From CAZMFZ01 sp046152935 (GTDB lineage: Bacteria; Bacteroidota; Bacteroidia; Cytophagales; UBA9547): a stretch of DNA of 43,783 bases. A program made the position numbers and the translations under genes. The DNA is taken from the NCBI GenBank assembly GCA_046152935.1, contig JBJXGB010000203.1, forward strand, positions 1 through 43,783, read 5' to 3'. Below, piece after piece: positions 15,606 through 24,910 of the stretch (position 1 is its first letter; each line of letters opens with the position of its first letter). The notes beneath the pieces are model-generated. The model saw only the letters and a list, made by a program, of their open reading frames with translations, made no database searches and was not told the origin of the DNA.

Positions 15606-16028
15606 ATGTGGTACCAAAAAACTTTTAGGCTGCCAGCTTTTGGCAGAGGTTTTCACCTGATTACGAAAGAAGTAAAAGCGGAGCTTGAAAGTATAGCAAA
15701 AGTGAAAGTTGGCATTTGCCACATTTTTATTCATCACTCTACGGCCAGTTTAACAATCAATGAACAAACAGACCCTACTGTGAGGGAAGACTTTGAAAGT
15801 CACTTTAATGTAATGGTGCCTCAAGATGCGACCTATTACAAGCATAATTCCGACCAGCCAGATAATATGACGGCCCACTTAAAGTCGTCTATTTTGGGAG
15901 AATCCTTGACAATTCCCATTACAAATGGCAAACTTGGCTTGGGTACTTGGCAAGGAATATATCTTTGCGAACATAGAAATAGCCCACCGTCTAACCGAAA
16001 AATCACTATTACAGTGAATGGGGAATAG
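15606..16028 (+). CDS. YjbQ/UPF0047 family protein
   Basis: A 140-residue soluble protein of the YjbQ family (annotated as secondary thiamine-phosphate synthase activity). Hallmarks: GFHLITKEV, GICHIFIHHSTASLTINEQTDPTVREDFE with the conserved His pair, HNSDQPDNMTAHLKSSILGESLTIPI and the C-terminal GLGTWQGIYLCEHR. The E. coli member weakly replaces ThiE, but the true role is unsettled. ATG start close to a short AT-rich leader; it diverges from glgB. A strong terminator follows directly, so it is monocistronic. Confidence 0.92.
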   Translation: MWYQKTFRLPAFGRGFHLITKEVKAELESIAKVKVGICHIFIHHSTASLTINEQTDPTVREDFESHFNVMVPQDATYYKHNSDQPDNMTAHLKSSILGESLTIPITNGKLGLGTWQGIYLCEHRNSPPSNRKITITVNGE

Positions 16029-16039
16029 AATCCAGCAGC

Positions 16040-16077
16040 AAAAAAGCCATCTGAACGCAAATTCAGATGGCTTTTTT
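16040..16077. terminator. Intrinsic terminator after the yjbQ-like gene
   Basis: Stem of 16 bp (16040-16055 with 16062-16077, core GCCATCTGAA/TTCAGATGGC), loop CGCAAA, with A-run and T-run at the base. It lies 12 nt past the stop codon. Confidence 0.92.
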
Positions 16078-16141
16078 GTTTTGTGCAAAACAATATTTGA
16101 TAAAATTTATTTTCAATAAAGAATAACATGGGTTGGTATTG

Positions 16142-17044
16142 ATGGTAAAAATTGCTTATTCTGATAGATTTGTACTTCCCTTACCCGAGGGACATCGTTT
16201 TCCGATGCTGAAATACGAACTAGTAAAAGAGCAACTATTGAGAGAAGGAACGGTAGAAGAAAACCAGCTTTTTGATCCAGGATTATGTGATTTGGAAACA
16301 GTTTTGTTGACACATGATGCCAATTATGTAGCTCGCTTTCAAAATTTGCAATTGACCGATTACGAAATACGAAGGATAGGTTTTCCAATGTCGGAGCTCA
16401 CAGTAAAACGTTGTTTTTCGACCAATCAAGGCACTTTAAGCGCGGCTCTGAATGCGCTAGAAAATGGCGTTGGACTCAATATTGCTGGTGGTACACATCA
16501 TGCTTTTCGCGACAAGGGCGAAGGCTTTTGTATGTTGAATGATATTGCAGTGTCGGCTAATTACCTATTAAACAAGCAATTAGCCAAGCAAATTTTGGTA
16601 ATCGACCTAGACGTGCACCAAGGCAACGGCACTGCCAAAATATTTGAAACTGAACCTAAAGTATTCACTTTTAGTATGCACGGTGCAGACAATTATCCCC
16701 TCAAAAAAGAAAATAGCGATTTAGATATTGGCTTGAAAGATAGTACCAATGATGAACTGTATTTGCGTATTTTGGCTGATAATTTGGAGCCGCTCATAAA
16801 TCGGGTAAAGCCAGATTTTATTTTTTATCAATCAGGGGTAGATATTTTAGAAACCGATAAATTGGGTAAATTGGCAATGAGCAGACAAGGTTGCAAAACA
16901 AGAGATGAAATGGTATTTGAAAGCTGCAAAAAGAACCAAATCCCATTAGCAGTGTGTATGGGCGGTGGCTATTCGGAACGATTGACTGATATTGTCGAAG
17001 CCCATTGCAATACTTTTAGGCTGGCTATGGATTATTGGGGATGA
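16142..17044 (+). CDS. Histone-deacetylase-family protein (AcuC/HDAC-like)
   Basis: A 300-residue zinc-dependent deacetylase of the arginase-fold HDAC superfamily. Visible: GGTHHAFRDKGEGFCMLNDIAVSA (catalytic His pair and channel), IDLDVHQGNGTA (zinc Asp and His), FSMHGADNYP, FYQSGVDILETDKLG (zinc Asp region) and CMGGGY near the end. GEGFCMLNDIA is typical of the class IV/bacterial branch. Substrates in bacteria may be acetyl-polyamines, acyl-proteins or acetoin-related; none is indicated here. The frame opens at TTG 16133, but ATG 16142 leads directly into the first strand (VKIAYS). It begins a plus-strand run of six genes. Confidence 0.9.
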   Translation: MVKIAYSDRFVLPLPEGHRFPMLKYELVKEQLLREGTVEENQLFDPGLCDLETVLLTHDANYVARFQNLQLTDYEIRRIGFPMSELTVKRCFSTNQGTLSAALNALENGVGLNIAGGTHHAFRDKGEGFCMLNDIAVSANYLLNKQLAKQILVIDLDVHQGNGTAKIFETEPKVFTFSMHGADNYPLKKENSDLDIGLKDSTNDELYLRILADNLEPLINRVKPDFIFYQSGVDILETDKLGKLAMSRQGCKTRDEMVFESCKKNQIPLAVCMGGGYSERLTDIVEAHCNTFRLAMDYWG

Positions 17045-17116
17045 AGCCTTTTTTTTGAGAATTAAACCAAATTATTGGTATTTTCGCCACGCAAAAAAAC
17101 TAGCCCGTATTTTTAC

Positions 17117-17761
17117 ATGGATTTCCTTCCTGAAGCGCTCAATAGCTACATCGAACAGCATACAGAGGCTGAAAACGAACTTTTAAAACGTATAAATAGA
17201 GAAACTTATACAGAAGTGTTGATGCCAAGAATGCTCTCGGGGCAGTTGCAAGGTAGGGTTTTGTCAATGCTATCTGCGATGATAAAACCAAAGGCTATAC
17301 TTGAAATTGGCACATTCACCGGCTATTCTGCTATTTGTATGGCTGAAAATTTGTCCGAAAATGGCATGCTTACTACCATCGATATTAATGAAGAATTAGA
17401 ATCTCGTGTACGCGGCTATTTCAAAAGCGCTGGCATTGAAAACCGAATAAACTATCTGATTGGCAATGCTTTAGATATTATTTCAAGCTTAGATGAAAAC
17501 TTCGACTTGGTTTTTATTGATGCCGACAAAGAAAATTATGCCCATTATTACGACCTTGTATTTGAAAAGGTAAATAAAGGCGGTTTCATTATTGCCGACA
17601 ACGTGCTATGGAGTGGAAAAGTGGTAAATTACAACCCCCAAAAACGAGATAAGGATCTAGAAGCCATTTTGCAATTTAATAAAAAAGTACACGAAGATGC
17701 TCGTGTGGCAAATGTACTTTTTCCCATACGAGATGGATTGATGGTGCTTAGAAAATTGTAA
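17117..17761 (+). CDS. Class I SAM-dependent O-methyltransferase (caffeoyl-CoA OMT type)
   Basis: A 214-residue cytosolic enzyme of the metal-dependent OMT family. Motif I is ILEIGTFTGYSAICMAENL, followed by LTTIDINEEL, the metal-binding FDLVFIDADKENYAHYYD, GGFIIADNVLWSGKVV and the C-terminal RDGLMVLRK. The frame is open from TTG 17075, but ATG 17117 (MDFLPEALNSYIEQH) matches the usual family N-terminus and length. The substrate is unknown. It lies 72 nt after the HDAC-like gene on the same strand. Confidence 0.92.
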   Translation: MDFLPEALNSYIEQHTEAENELLKRINRETYTEVLMPRMLSGQLQGRVLSMLSAMIKPKAILEIGTFTGYSAICMAENLSENGMLTTIDINEELESRVRGYFKSAGIENRINYLIGNALDIISSLDENFDLVFIDADKENYAHYYDLVFEKVNKGGFIIADNVLWSGKVVNYNPQKRDKDLEAILQFNKKVHEDARVANVLFPIRDGLMVLRKL

Positions 17762-17821
17762 TTTAATTACCCATAAAGTTTATTTTTCTCTGTCGAGAGC
17801 TTTTCATTTCAAGATAGGTTT

Positions 17822-17849
17822 TTTGTTTTGCAAATGTAAGCTACCTTTG
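17822..17849 (+). promoter_or_regulatory. Candidate promoter of the M16 peptidase gene
   Basis: TTTG at 17822-17825 and TACCTTTG at 17842-17849 (fits TAnnTTTG) with 16-nt spacing, slightly short. The ATG follows only 4 nt after the -7 element, which would give a nearly leaderless message. Tentative. Confidence 0.3.
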
Positions 17850-17853
17850 CTTT

Positions 17854-19086
17854 ATGATCGAATACAAACAATTTGAATTGGAAAACGGCCTAAAGATATT
17901 TGTCCACGAAGACAAATCGAGCCCTTTGGTAGCTGTAAATATTTTGTACAATGTAGGCTCAAGAGATGAGAATATCGAGAAAACAGGCTTTGCACATCTA
18001 TTTGAACATTTAATGTTTGGCGGATCGGCCAATATTCGTTCCTACGACACGCCTTTGCAAAAAGTGGGTGGGCAAAACAATGCTTTTACATCGCCCGACA
18101 TCACCAATTATTACATCACCCTTCCTGCCCAGAATATTGAAACGGCCTTTTGGCTTGAAAGCGATCGAATGATGAGTTTGTCGTTCGACCCTAAAGTACT
18201 TGAAATACAGCAAAAAGTGGTGATTGAAGAGTTTAAACAACGCTACCTCAACCAGCCTTATGGCGATGCTTGGCTCAAATTGAGGCCATTAGCTTACAAA
18301 ACCCATCCTTACCAATGGGCTACAATCGGCAAAGAGATTTCACACATTGAAAATGCTACTTTAGATGATGTGAAAGCCTTTTTCCACCGTCATTATTTGC
18401 CAAACAACGCCATAATGGTGGTAGGCGGTAATGCAACACTTTCGCAAGTGCAAAAATTATCAGAAAAATGGTTCGCACCCATCGCCAAAGGTATTTTGCC
18501 AGTGCGAAATTTGCCAAAGGAGTTGCCACAATTGGCAAAACGCACGCAAAAAACGACTGCCAAAGTGCCATTAAATGCGATTTACAAAGCTTGGCACATA
18601 GCGGCAAGAATGGATGAAAACTACTATGCAATCGATTTATTGAGTGATATTTTGGGCAGAGGGCAATCGAGTAGGCTTTACCAAACATTGGTAAAGGAGA
18701 AAAAAATCTTCAATTCGATCAATGCCTATGTTACGGGTTCGATCGATGAAGGGTTATTTGTAGTGGAAGGCAAACTCAACGATGCCTTCACCTTCGAGCA
18801 AGCTGAAAATGAAATAAACCTGTCGATAGATGAACTTTTGACAGATTTGACAGCGGAAGAAACCCAAAAAGTAAAAAATCAGGCCGAATCCAGCCTTGTA
18901 CTTTCGGAAATTGAGCTGTTGAATAAAGTAATGAATCTGGCTTTTTCAGTAAATTTAGGCGATGCAGATCTGATTAATAAAGAATCGGGCTTGATTCAAA
19001 AAGTAACAGCCGATCAAATTATTAATTCAGGAAAAACATATCTATCGGAGCAAAAAAGTTCAGTTCTTTATTATTCCAGAAATTAA
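17854..19086 (+). CDS. M16 family zinc metallopeptidase
   Basis: A 410-residue insulinase-type peptidase with inverted zinc motif HLFEH (His48, Glu51, His52) in GFAHLFEHLMFGGSANI and the downstream Glu region VVIEEFKQRYLNQPYGD. FHRHYLPNNAIMVVGGN and the substrate-binding second half (GRGQSSRLYQTLVKEKKIF) complete the M16B layout. There is no signal peptide, so it probably acts in the cytosol or with a partner. M16 pairs are common in Bacteroidota, but only the active subunit is here. It precedes ispF by 17 nt, implying co-transcription. Confidence 0.94.
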   Translation: MIEYKQFELENGLKIFVHEDKSSPLVAVNILYNVGSRDENIEKTGFAHLFEHLMFGGSANIRSYDTPLQKVGGQNNAFTSPDITNYYITLPAQNIETAFWLESDRMMSLSFDPKVLEIQQKVVIEEFKQRYLNQPYGDAWLKLRPLAYKTHPYQWATIGKEISHIENATLDDVKAFFHRHYLPNNAIMVVGGNATLSQVQKLSEKWFAPIAKGILPVRNLPKELPQLAKRTQKTTAKVPLNAIYKAWHIAARMDENYYAIDLLSDILGRGQSSRLYQTLVKEKKIFNSINAYVTGSIDEGLFVVEGKLNDAFTFEQAENEINLSIDELLTDLTAEETQKVKNQAESSLVLSEIELLNKVMNLAFSVNLGDADLINKESGLIQKVTADQIINSGKTYLSEQKSSVLYYSRN

Positions 19087-19103
19087 CTTTTTATTACTGT
19101 ATA

Positions 19104-19583
19104 ATGAAAATAAAAGTTGGAATGGGCTTCGATACCCATCAATTGGTGGAAGGGCGTGAACTTTGGCTTGGTGGCATAAAATTGACCCACGATAAAGGAG
19201 CTCTTGGGCATTCTGATGCTGATGTACTGATTCACGCCATCTGCGATGCCTTGTTGGGAGCCGCCAACTTAAGAGATATTGGCTTTCATTTTTCAAATAA
19301 AGATGAAAGATGGAGAAATATTGATAGCAAAGTGCTATTGAAAGAAACTTGCCGCATTATCAAAGAAAAAGAATGGCTTATTGGCAATATAGACGCCACT
19401 TTGGTGCTTGAAGAGCCTAAAATAAACCCGCATGTAGATGAAATGAAACAAGTGTTGGCAGGTGTGATTGAAATTCCTTCTGAAGATATTTCGATAAAGG
19501 CAACTACCAATGAATCAATGGGTTACGTGGGTAGGAAAGAAGGTGTGAATGCTTACGCAGTATGTCTGATTTATAAAAATTAA
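19104..19583 (+). CDS. ispF: 2-C-methyl-D-erythritol 2,4-cyclodiphosphate synthase
   Basis: MEP-pathway enzyme forming MEcPP from CDP-ME2P, a trimer with zinc. The 159 residues match the family length. Key parts: GMGFDTHQL (metal Asp and His), LGHSDADVLIHAICDALLGAANLRDIGFHF (third metal His and the FS loop), IGNIDATLVLEEPKI and TTNESMGYVGRKEGVNAYAVCL. ATG start. It sits between the M16 peptidase and rfbC with short gaps, in a house-keeping run rather than an isoprenoid cluster. Confidence 0.97.
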   Translation: MKIKVGMGFDTHQLVEGRELWLGGIKLTHDKGALGHSDADVLIHAICDALLGAANLRDIGFHFSNKDERWRNIDSKVLLKETCRIIKEKEWLIGNIDATLVLEEPKINPHVDEMKQVLAGVIEIPSEDISIKATTNESMGYVGRKEGVNAYAVCLIYKN

Positions 19584-19596
19584 GTAATAAGTAGCA

Positions 19597-20136
19597 ATGG
19601 AAATAAAATTATCAGAAATAGATGGGCTAATAGAGTTTTTTCCCAAAGTTTTTCATGATGAAAGGGGTTTTTTTCTTGAAACATACAGCCAAAAGGCATT
19701 TGAAAATCTTGGTTTGAAGCTCAATTTTATGCAAGACAACCAATCTTTTTCAAAAGCGGGTGTGCTGCGTGGTTTGCATTTCCAAAAGCCACCATTCGAG
19801 CAAGGGAAATTAGTAAGAGTATTGAAGGGAAAGTGCATAGACGTTGTTGTAGATATTCGCAAAGGATCAAAAACTTTTGGCATGTCTGCCAGCTTTATTT
19901 TAGATGATATTCGCCAAAATATGGTGTACATTCCTGCAGGTTTTGCACATGGATTTGCTACTTTTGAAGAGACTATTTTTCATTATAAATGTACCAATAT
20001 CTACGATAAAGCATCTGAAGGTGGCATTTTGTGGAACGATCCGCAATTAAAGATTGATTGGCAAATCGAAAATCCCAATGTTTCTGAAAAAGATGCCATT
20101 TTGCCAACTTTAGAAGCCTATTTGCAAACTGTCTAA
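19597..20136 (+). CDS. rfbC: dTDP-4-dehydrorhamnose 3,5-epimerase
   Basis: Epimerises the dTDP-4-keto-6-deoxyglucose intermediate of dTDP-L-rhamnose synthesis. The 179-residue cupin shows FHDERGFFLETY, QDNQSFSKAGVLRGLHFQ (catalytic His), GKLVRVLKGKCIDVVVDIRKGSKTFG, MVYIPAGFAHGFATFEE, the catalytic-region HYKCTNIYDKASEGGILWNDP and WQIENPNVSEKD. rfbA, rfbB and rfbD are not in the window. It lies 13 nt after ispF and 3 nt before the CpsB-type phosphatase, so surface-polysaccharide functions are grouped here. Confidence 0.96.
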   Translation: MEIKLSEIDGLIEFFPKVFHDERGFFLETYSQKAFENLGLKLNFMQDNQSFSKAGVLRGLHFQKPPFEQGKLVRVLKGKCIDVVVDIRKGSKTFGMSASFILDDIRQNMVYIPAGFAHGFATFEETIFHYKCTNIYDKASEGGILWNDPQLKIDWQIENPNVSEKDAILPTLEAYLQTV

Positions 20137-20139
20137 TCT

Positions 20140-20892
20140 ATGGATTTATTTTCATCTTTATTTTCTCCAAAACAAAATGAAAATAAACCTTCATCGCAGC
20201 TTGGCTATGCCACCGAGTTGCACAACCATTTGCTGCCTGCTATAGACGATGGAGTGCAATCGATCGAAGAATCGATGCAGGTAATTGGGGCCTTGTACAG
20301 TTTTGGCATCAGAAAAATCATCAGCACTCCTCACATTAAATTTGAGGTTTTCAACAATACTCCTGCTATTATTGCTGCTAAACTTGAAGAGGTAAAAACA
20401 GCTTTGGCGGCAAGAAATATAGCCATCGAAATACAAGCGGCAGCAGAATATTTTCTCGATGAAATATTGCTTGATAAGATAAAGTCAAACGAGGCCTTGC
20501 TTACATTTGGCGATAAACATATCCTTTTCGAAACCTCGCATGTAGACGCGTGTCCATTTTTGACAGAGGCTGTTTTCAATCTCAAATTGCAAGGGTATAA
20601 ACCGATATTTGCACACCCCGAAAGGTACCAATATGGGTTTTTCGATTTTTCAATTTTAGAAAGAATATTTGATTCTGGTGTATTATTCCAACTCAATATC
20701 AATTCGCTCAATGGCTACTATGGTAAAGAGCCGCAGCGCCAAGCTAAGTTGCTGATAGAGAGAGGGATGGTAGATTTTGTTGGCACAGATGCACACGGAA
20801 TGCGACATATTGAAACCTTACCCAAAAGCATCGCCATGAGAGAATATCAAAATCTATTAGCCACGGGGAAAATATTGAACAACCAGCTGTAG
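20140..20892 (+). CDS. CpsB/CapC-type PHP-domain tyrosine-protein phosphatase
   Basis: A 250-residue metal-dependent phosphatase of the PHP superfamily. Metal-site motifs: ELHNHLLPAIDDG (about 26-38), ISTPHIKFE, ETSHVDACPF, FAHPERYQYG and VGTDAHGMRH near the C-terminus. Homologues dephosphorylate the tyrosine autokinase that governs capsule/exopolysaccharide polymerisation. The 3-nt gap to rfbC supports a joint role in surface polysaccharide, though no BY-kinase or Wzx/Wzy gene is nearby. ATG start; a terminator follows. Confidence 0.93.
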   Translation: MDLFSSLFSPKQNENKPSSQLGYATELHNHLLPAIDDGVQSIEESMQVIGALYSFGIRKIISTPHIKFEVFNNTPAIIAAKLEEVKTALAARNIAIEIQAAAEYFLDEILLDKIKSNEALLTFGDKHILFETSHVDACPFLTEAVFNLKLQGYKPIFAHPERYQYGFFDFSILERIFDSGVLFQLNINSLNGYYGKEPQRQAKLLIERGMVDFVGTDAHGMRHIETLPKSIAMREYQNLLATGKILNNQL

Positions 20893-20921
20893 CAAAACAA
20901 TAATAAGACCGATCTTCATAC

Positions 20922-20956
20922 AAAATGCCATTGATTCTAAAAATCAATGGCATTTT
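20922..20956. terminator. Bidirectional terminator between convergent cpsB-like and S41 protease genes
   Basis: Perfect 15-bp stem (20922-20936 with 20942-20956), loop CTAAA, A-run on the left arm and T-run on the right. Confidence 0.9.
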
Positions 20957-20976
20957 ACACATACAGACGGCTAATT

Positions 20977-22608
20977 TTAAAACACGCCTTGCTCTATTTT
21001 TTCCGCTTTATCGAAAAGATTTAATGCCTTATTGAACATTTCATCTTGCTCGTTGAAGACAGGGAAAAAACCTTCATTTTTCCATACAGTACGTGCAATC
21101 AATGCTTTCACTTGGTTTTTGATAAATTCCTTCGATCTCAAAAAGTCTTTCTCAATAAATTTTATATCTGCCTTTTGAGCCATTTTATTAATATCGGCCA
21201 ACATCGCATCTGTAACTTCAAATGACTTTCTGAATTGCTCAAAACTCATTTTCTCTAGTTCCTTTTTCTTTGCAAAACCATATTCTTGCGTGTATTCACG
21301 CACTATTCCACTATTAAATAGTTGATTGAGGTAGCCAGTGTACATACTTGTATCTCGTGGAATAAATATATCGGGCATTACGCCACCTCCACCATATACC
21401 GTGCGTCCTTTAGTAGTTTTATACTTGTTTTTCTCATCAAATTTTATGCTATCGGCACTAAAAAATTCTCCATGTTTGTATCTATTTACCAAATCCATGT
21501 TGTAATCTTCGTCTCCTTTTACATAAGGTTTTTGAATACTACGTCCACTAGGCGTATAATATCTTGAAATTGTTAGGCGAAGTTCTGAATTATCGCCCAA
21601 CGGAATCGGCATTTGCACCAATCCTTTTCCAAATGATCTACGGCCTACAATCAATGCGCGGTCGTTGTCTTGCAATGCTCCAGACACAATTTCAGAGGCA
21701 GACGCACTTCCTTCATCAATCAACACAATTATCGGTCCTTTTTCAAAAATTCCGTTCAAATATGCCTTGGTTTCGGTGTTGTATCTTGTTTGTTTCGATT
21801 TAGTAAACACAATCATTCGGTTGCCATCCAACATTTCATCTGCCATTTGGGTGGCTCTATCCATATATCCACCTGGGTTGCCTCTCAAATCCAATACCAA
21901 TTTTTTTAAACCTTTGGCTTTTAAGTCTGTCAATGCTTTTTTGAACTCGTTGTAAGTATTGGCGGTAAATCTATTTACTTTAATATAACCAACTTCTTTA
22001 TCGACCATATATGCCACATCTACCGAGAATGTAGGTATTTTATCCCTGGTTATGGTAAATTCAAGCAGTTTTTTCTGCCCTCTTCTTAATATGGACAAAT
22101 TTACTTTTGTTCCTTTTTTACCCCTCAGATATTTGAAAACATCTTGGGTCGAAAGTTTGACACTGGCAATATTCTTACCATCTACCATCACTATTTTATC
22201 GCCCGATTGCAAGCCAACGGCCTCTGAAGGCCCGCCACTAATAGGTGTTACTACGTATAAAGTGTCTTTCAAAATGGTAAATTCTATACCAATGCCTTCA
22301 AAATCACCTTCTAACTGGGCTTTTGCCATATCCATATCCTTTGGTGGAATATAAACCGAATGTGGATCTAGCTTTTCTAGCATCTTGTTGATGGCCTCTT
22401 CGGTAAGCTGATCTGTATTTACAGTGTCTACATATTCAGAGTTGATATAGCTAATTATGTCGCGAAACTTATTGGCAGATTTAGAAATATCATTTACTTG
22501 GGTGTCGGAGTTGAACATTTTGGCTCCAATAAATATGCCACCCACCAAAGCAATGGCAATAATAATGGGCAAACGGATAATCGAAGCAGAGTTTTTGATT
22601 GGGTTCAT
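20977..22608 (-). CDS. S41 family C-terminal processing peptidase (CtpA/Prc-like)
   Basis: A 543-residue periplasmic serine protease anchored by one N-terminal helix (about 12-32). A PDZ domain spans about 95-180 (FEGIGIEFTILKDTLYVVTPISGGPSEAVGLQSGDKI). The S41 core contains LVLDLRGNPGGYMD, IDEGSASASEIVSGALQD (nucleophile near Ser303) and VGRRSFGKGLVQ (general base Lys328). GGGGVMPDIFIP follows, then a long helical C-terminal extension. It probably trims or degrades envelope proteins. ATG start; followed downstream on the same strand by nothing until the terminator. Confidence 0.95.
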   Translation of the reverse strand: MNPIKNSASIIRLPIIIAIALVGGIFIGAKMFNSDTQVNDISKSANKFRDIISYINSEYVDTVNTDQLTEEAINKMLEKLDPHSVYIPPKDMDMAKAQLEGDFEGIGIEFTILKDTLYVVTPISGGPSEAVGLQSGDKIVMVDGKNIASVKLSTQDVFKYLRGKKGTKVNLSILRRGQKKLLEFTITRDKIPTFSVDVAYMVDKEVGYIKVNRFTANTYNEFKKALTDLKAKGLKKLVLDLRGNPGGYMDRATQMADEMLDGNRMIVFTKSKQTRYNTETKAYLNGIFEKGPIIVLIDEGSASASEIVSGALQDNDRALIVGRRSFGKGLVQMPIPLGDNSELRLTISRYYTPSGRSIQKPYVKGDEDYNMDLVNRYKHGEFFSADSIKFDEKNKYKTTKGRTVYGGGGVMPDIFIPRDTSMYTGYLNQLFNSGIVREYTQEYGFAKKKELEKMSFEQFRKSFEVTDAMLADINKMAQKADIKFIEKDFLRSKEFIKNQVKALIARTVWKNEGFFPVFNEQDEMFNKALNLFDKAEKIEQGVF

Positions 22609-22791
22609 TTTATGGATTGAAATAATGTAAATTTTGCAATTAAAGGCAGGTTTATTAGTAATCTGCTAATATAAACACTTATTGATAATTGTGGAAAAAT
22701 TGAGTTTAGAAATGAAGTTTTAGAAGTAATGAGCGATTTTTTTTATTCGTTATCATTGCAAGACAAAATCTTTAGGGCTCAAATACGTCAT

Positions 22792-24684
22792 CTACCTAAT
22801 TTTCAGTACTTCCCCTATAAAAACCGTCTGGTCTTTTTTATCGTTCCAAAGCATTAATTTTTCTGTGGTTGTGTGCAGGGCTTTTGCAATAGCGTCCAAA
22901 CTTTGGCCTTCATTTACCGAAATAAGTTCGAAATTCGATTTCAAACTTCCTGTATTCTTCGCCACTATTATTTTTTGCCCAAATTTTATGCCCTCTTGCC
23001 CAATATTGTTCCAATTTTTTAACGAGTCAATTTTAATTCGATAGTAGCGAGATAGGCTATACAGTGTTTGACTTTGGTTCACCAAATGATACGAATAAGT
23101 TGAATCTGGCAAACTGAAATATAGTTTTGTAATCAATACGTTGGCGTTTTCGTCCGTTTTTATTTCACCATCTACCCCTGCAAAATTGCTCACAGGCAAA
23201 ATCGTTTCAGTTGGCGGTATAATAGGCTCTGCAATGGCGGGCAAAGTATTGATATTTACTGATGAAACCGTGATAGAAGGCTCGTTTTGTGGCTTTGCAG
23301 TATTAAATGTGTCTTTTTTAATGGGTTTAACAACAGGTTTTGCCACAATCTCAACAGGTTTTGCCATCGCTACAACGGGCTTTTCAGCAATAATGATTGG
23401 CTCTCTTGAAGGCCGAGCAAAACGCAAATACAAGAGCCTACCTTCTTGCAACGCCTCAGCATTTTCAATTCTATTTTTCTTTTTGAGTTGGTTGATTTTT
23501 ATACCATACACTTGGGCAATATCCCAAAGCGATTCTCCAGCTTTTACAGTATGAAATGGAATAATGGCTTTGTTTCTTTTCGATTCAAAATAATAAATTT
23601 GCCCTTTTGTTAATTCTTCAAAACGTTCCATTTCATTGTATTGCCTAAATTTCTCGATCGAAATACGGCCAGCAAACGCTAATTTGGCTACATTATCGGT
23701 TTCGCGAGCCACTACACCATCTAGCCCATTGTTGGTGGTAAATAGAAATATTTCATAAGCTGGTTTTTTTAAATCGCCCTCTTTTGCGGTAATTACGAAG
23801 GCTGTTGTGGCTGGGTCTTTCACTTTTACCCCTTTATCATTCAAATCAATACCCAATTTTGAAGCAACCAAATCTTTATCACCGTAGGCAACTGGTAAAA
23901 TAATAATACTACTTTTTTCATCAGACACTTTGTCTCGCAAGGCCCACTTATTGTAGTTAAGGATCTTATCTTCACCTATTTCTGTTTCCTTTGCGATTTT
24001 AGAAAGCGGTTTTCCGGCAGTTTCTTTAGCATATTCTAACAAAAAAACATTGGGTTTCGCGTAGCCTACTTTATCTTCATAAGCGAGCTTGTGGGCTAGA
24101 AATTTGATCGCATACCAATGTAGATCATTGTCCAAATCCATTTCATTTGCCCCAATATATTTTTTGTTGGTGAAATTTCGGGCACCGCCCAGGCCGGTGT
24201 TGTAAGCGATCAAGGCATAAATCCAGTTGGTCATTACCAAATAGTTTTTTTTCAAATAGCGGGCTGCACCTCTGCTCGATTCTACAATATGTTTGCGTTC
24301 ATCGATTTCTCCATTCACCACTAAACCCACTTCCACAGCCGATTCCTTTTTAAATTGCCAATATCCCACTGCATTTGAGGTCGATACCACGTCTGATTGC
24401 AGGCTGCTTTCTTGAATAGCTAAGTACTTGAAATCGAGTGGAATATCTTCTTCAGTAAACACTCTTTCTATGATAGGAAAGTACATATCTGCGAGCGAAA
24501 CTTTGGCTTGAAAATATGTTTTATTTTTTTGTATGCTTTGAATTTGGGCTGCCAAATTATTTCTCAAACTTTTAGAAAGATTGAGTTTCATGCCCGCAAA
24601 ATAAATATGATCTGGCACATCAATATTTGTTTGGGCTTCAGCAGTAGTGAAGGAAAGGAGGATAAAAAATAAGATAAAACGCAT
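22792..24684 (-). CDS. MltD-like lytic transglycosylase with LysM repeats
   Basis: A 630-residue exported peptidoglycan enzyme. The start is placed at ATG 24684, which opens a clean signal peptide (MRFILFFILLSFTTAEAQ); the frame runs 29 codons further upstream without sense. The SLT (GH23) domain lies at about 75-230: FKYLAIQESSLQSDVVSTSNAVGYWQFKKESA with the catalytic Glu in the ESSL motif, and LIAYNTGLGGARNF. Three LysM repeats follow: HTVKAGESLWDIAQVYG, HLVNQSQTLYSLSRYY and ISVNEGQSLDAIAKALH, separated by a Pro/Lys/Val-rich linker. It cleaves glycan strands in the periplasm. It lies 183 nt upstream of the S41 protease on the same strand. Confidence 0.93.
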   Translation of the reverse strand: MRFILFFILLSFTTAEAQTNIDVPDHIYFAGMKLNLSKSLRNNLAAQIQSIQKNKTYFQAKVSLADMYFPIIERVFTEEDIPLDFKYLAIQESSLQSDVVSTSNAVGYWQFKKESAVEVGLVVNGEIDERKHIVESSRGAARYLKKNYLVMTNWIYALIAYNTGLGGARNFTNKKYIGANEMDLDNDLHWYAIKFLAHKLAYEDKVGYAKPNVFLLEYAKETAGKPLSKIAKETEIGEDKILNYNKWALRDKVSDEKSSIIILPVAYGDKDLVASKLGIDLNDKGVKVKDPATTAFVITAKEGDLKKPAYEIFLFTTNNGLDGVVARETDNVAKLAFAGRISIEKFRQYNEMERFEELTKGQIYYFESKRNKAIIPFHTVKAGESLWDIAQVYGIKINQLKKKNRIENAEALQEGRLLYLRFARPSREPIIIAEKPVVAMAKPVEIVAKPVVKPIKKDTFNTAKPQNEPSITVSSVNINTLPAIAEPIIPPTETILPVSNFAGVDGEIKTDENANVLITKLYFSLPDSTYSYHLVNQSQTLYSLSRYYRIKIDSLKNWNNIGQEGIKFGQKIIVAKNTGSLKSNFELISVNEGQSLDAIAKALHTTTEKLMLWNDKKDQTVFIGEVLKIR

Positions 24685-24845
24685 AAAATAACCGATACAC
24701 AGAGAACCAAAGTTAAAATTAAACCTAAAATGCCAAAAATCATATTTGAAATTTGGATAGTGACTATTCATATTTAGTAAATATCATAAAATTGGTAAAA
24801 TTTGCCACCAAGTTAAAAACAGTAGAATCAATAATTTGTTGCTTG

Positions 24846-24877
24846 TTTGAAATTTGACACTAAATATTATATTTTTG
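24846..24877 (+). promoter_or_regulatory. Promoter of the HTH-methyltransferase gene
   Basis: TTTG at 24846-24849, 20 nt, then TATTTTTG at 24870-24877, a good match to the Bacteroidota -33 TTTG / -7 TAnnTTTG consensus. The start codon is 25 nt downstream. Confidence 0.6.
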
Positions 24878-24910
24878 TAACCAATGTATAAGGTTATATA
24901 ATATGGTTAC
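24877..24910 (+). promoter_or_regulatory. Candidate autoregulatory operator over the methyltransferase start codon
   Basis: GTAACCA (24877-24883) and TGGTTAC (24904-24910) form a perfect 7-bp inverted repeat spaced by 20 nt. A further GGTTA half-site lies at 24892-24896. The repeat runs from the -7 element across the start codon at 24903, well placed for repression by the HTH domain of the encoded protein. Confidence 0.4.

Noticed and set aside
24685..24771. Upstream extension of the lytic transglycosylase to 24771
   Set aside because: The extra residues are aromatic-rich low-complexity sequence preceding a perfect signal peptide start at 24684.
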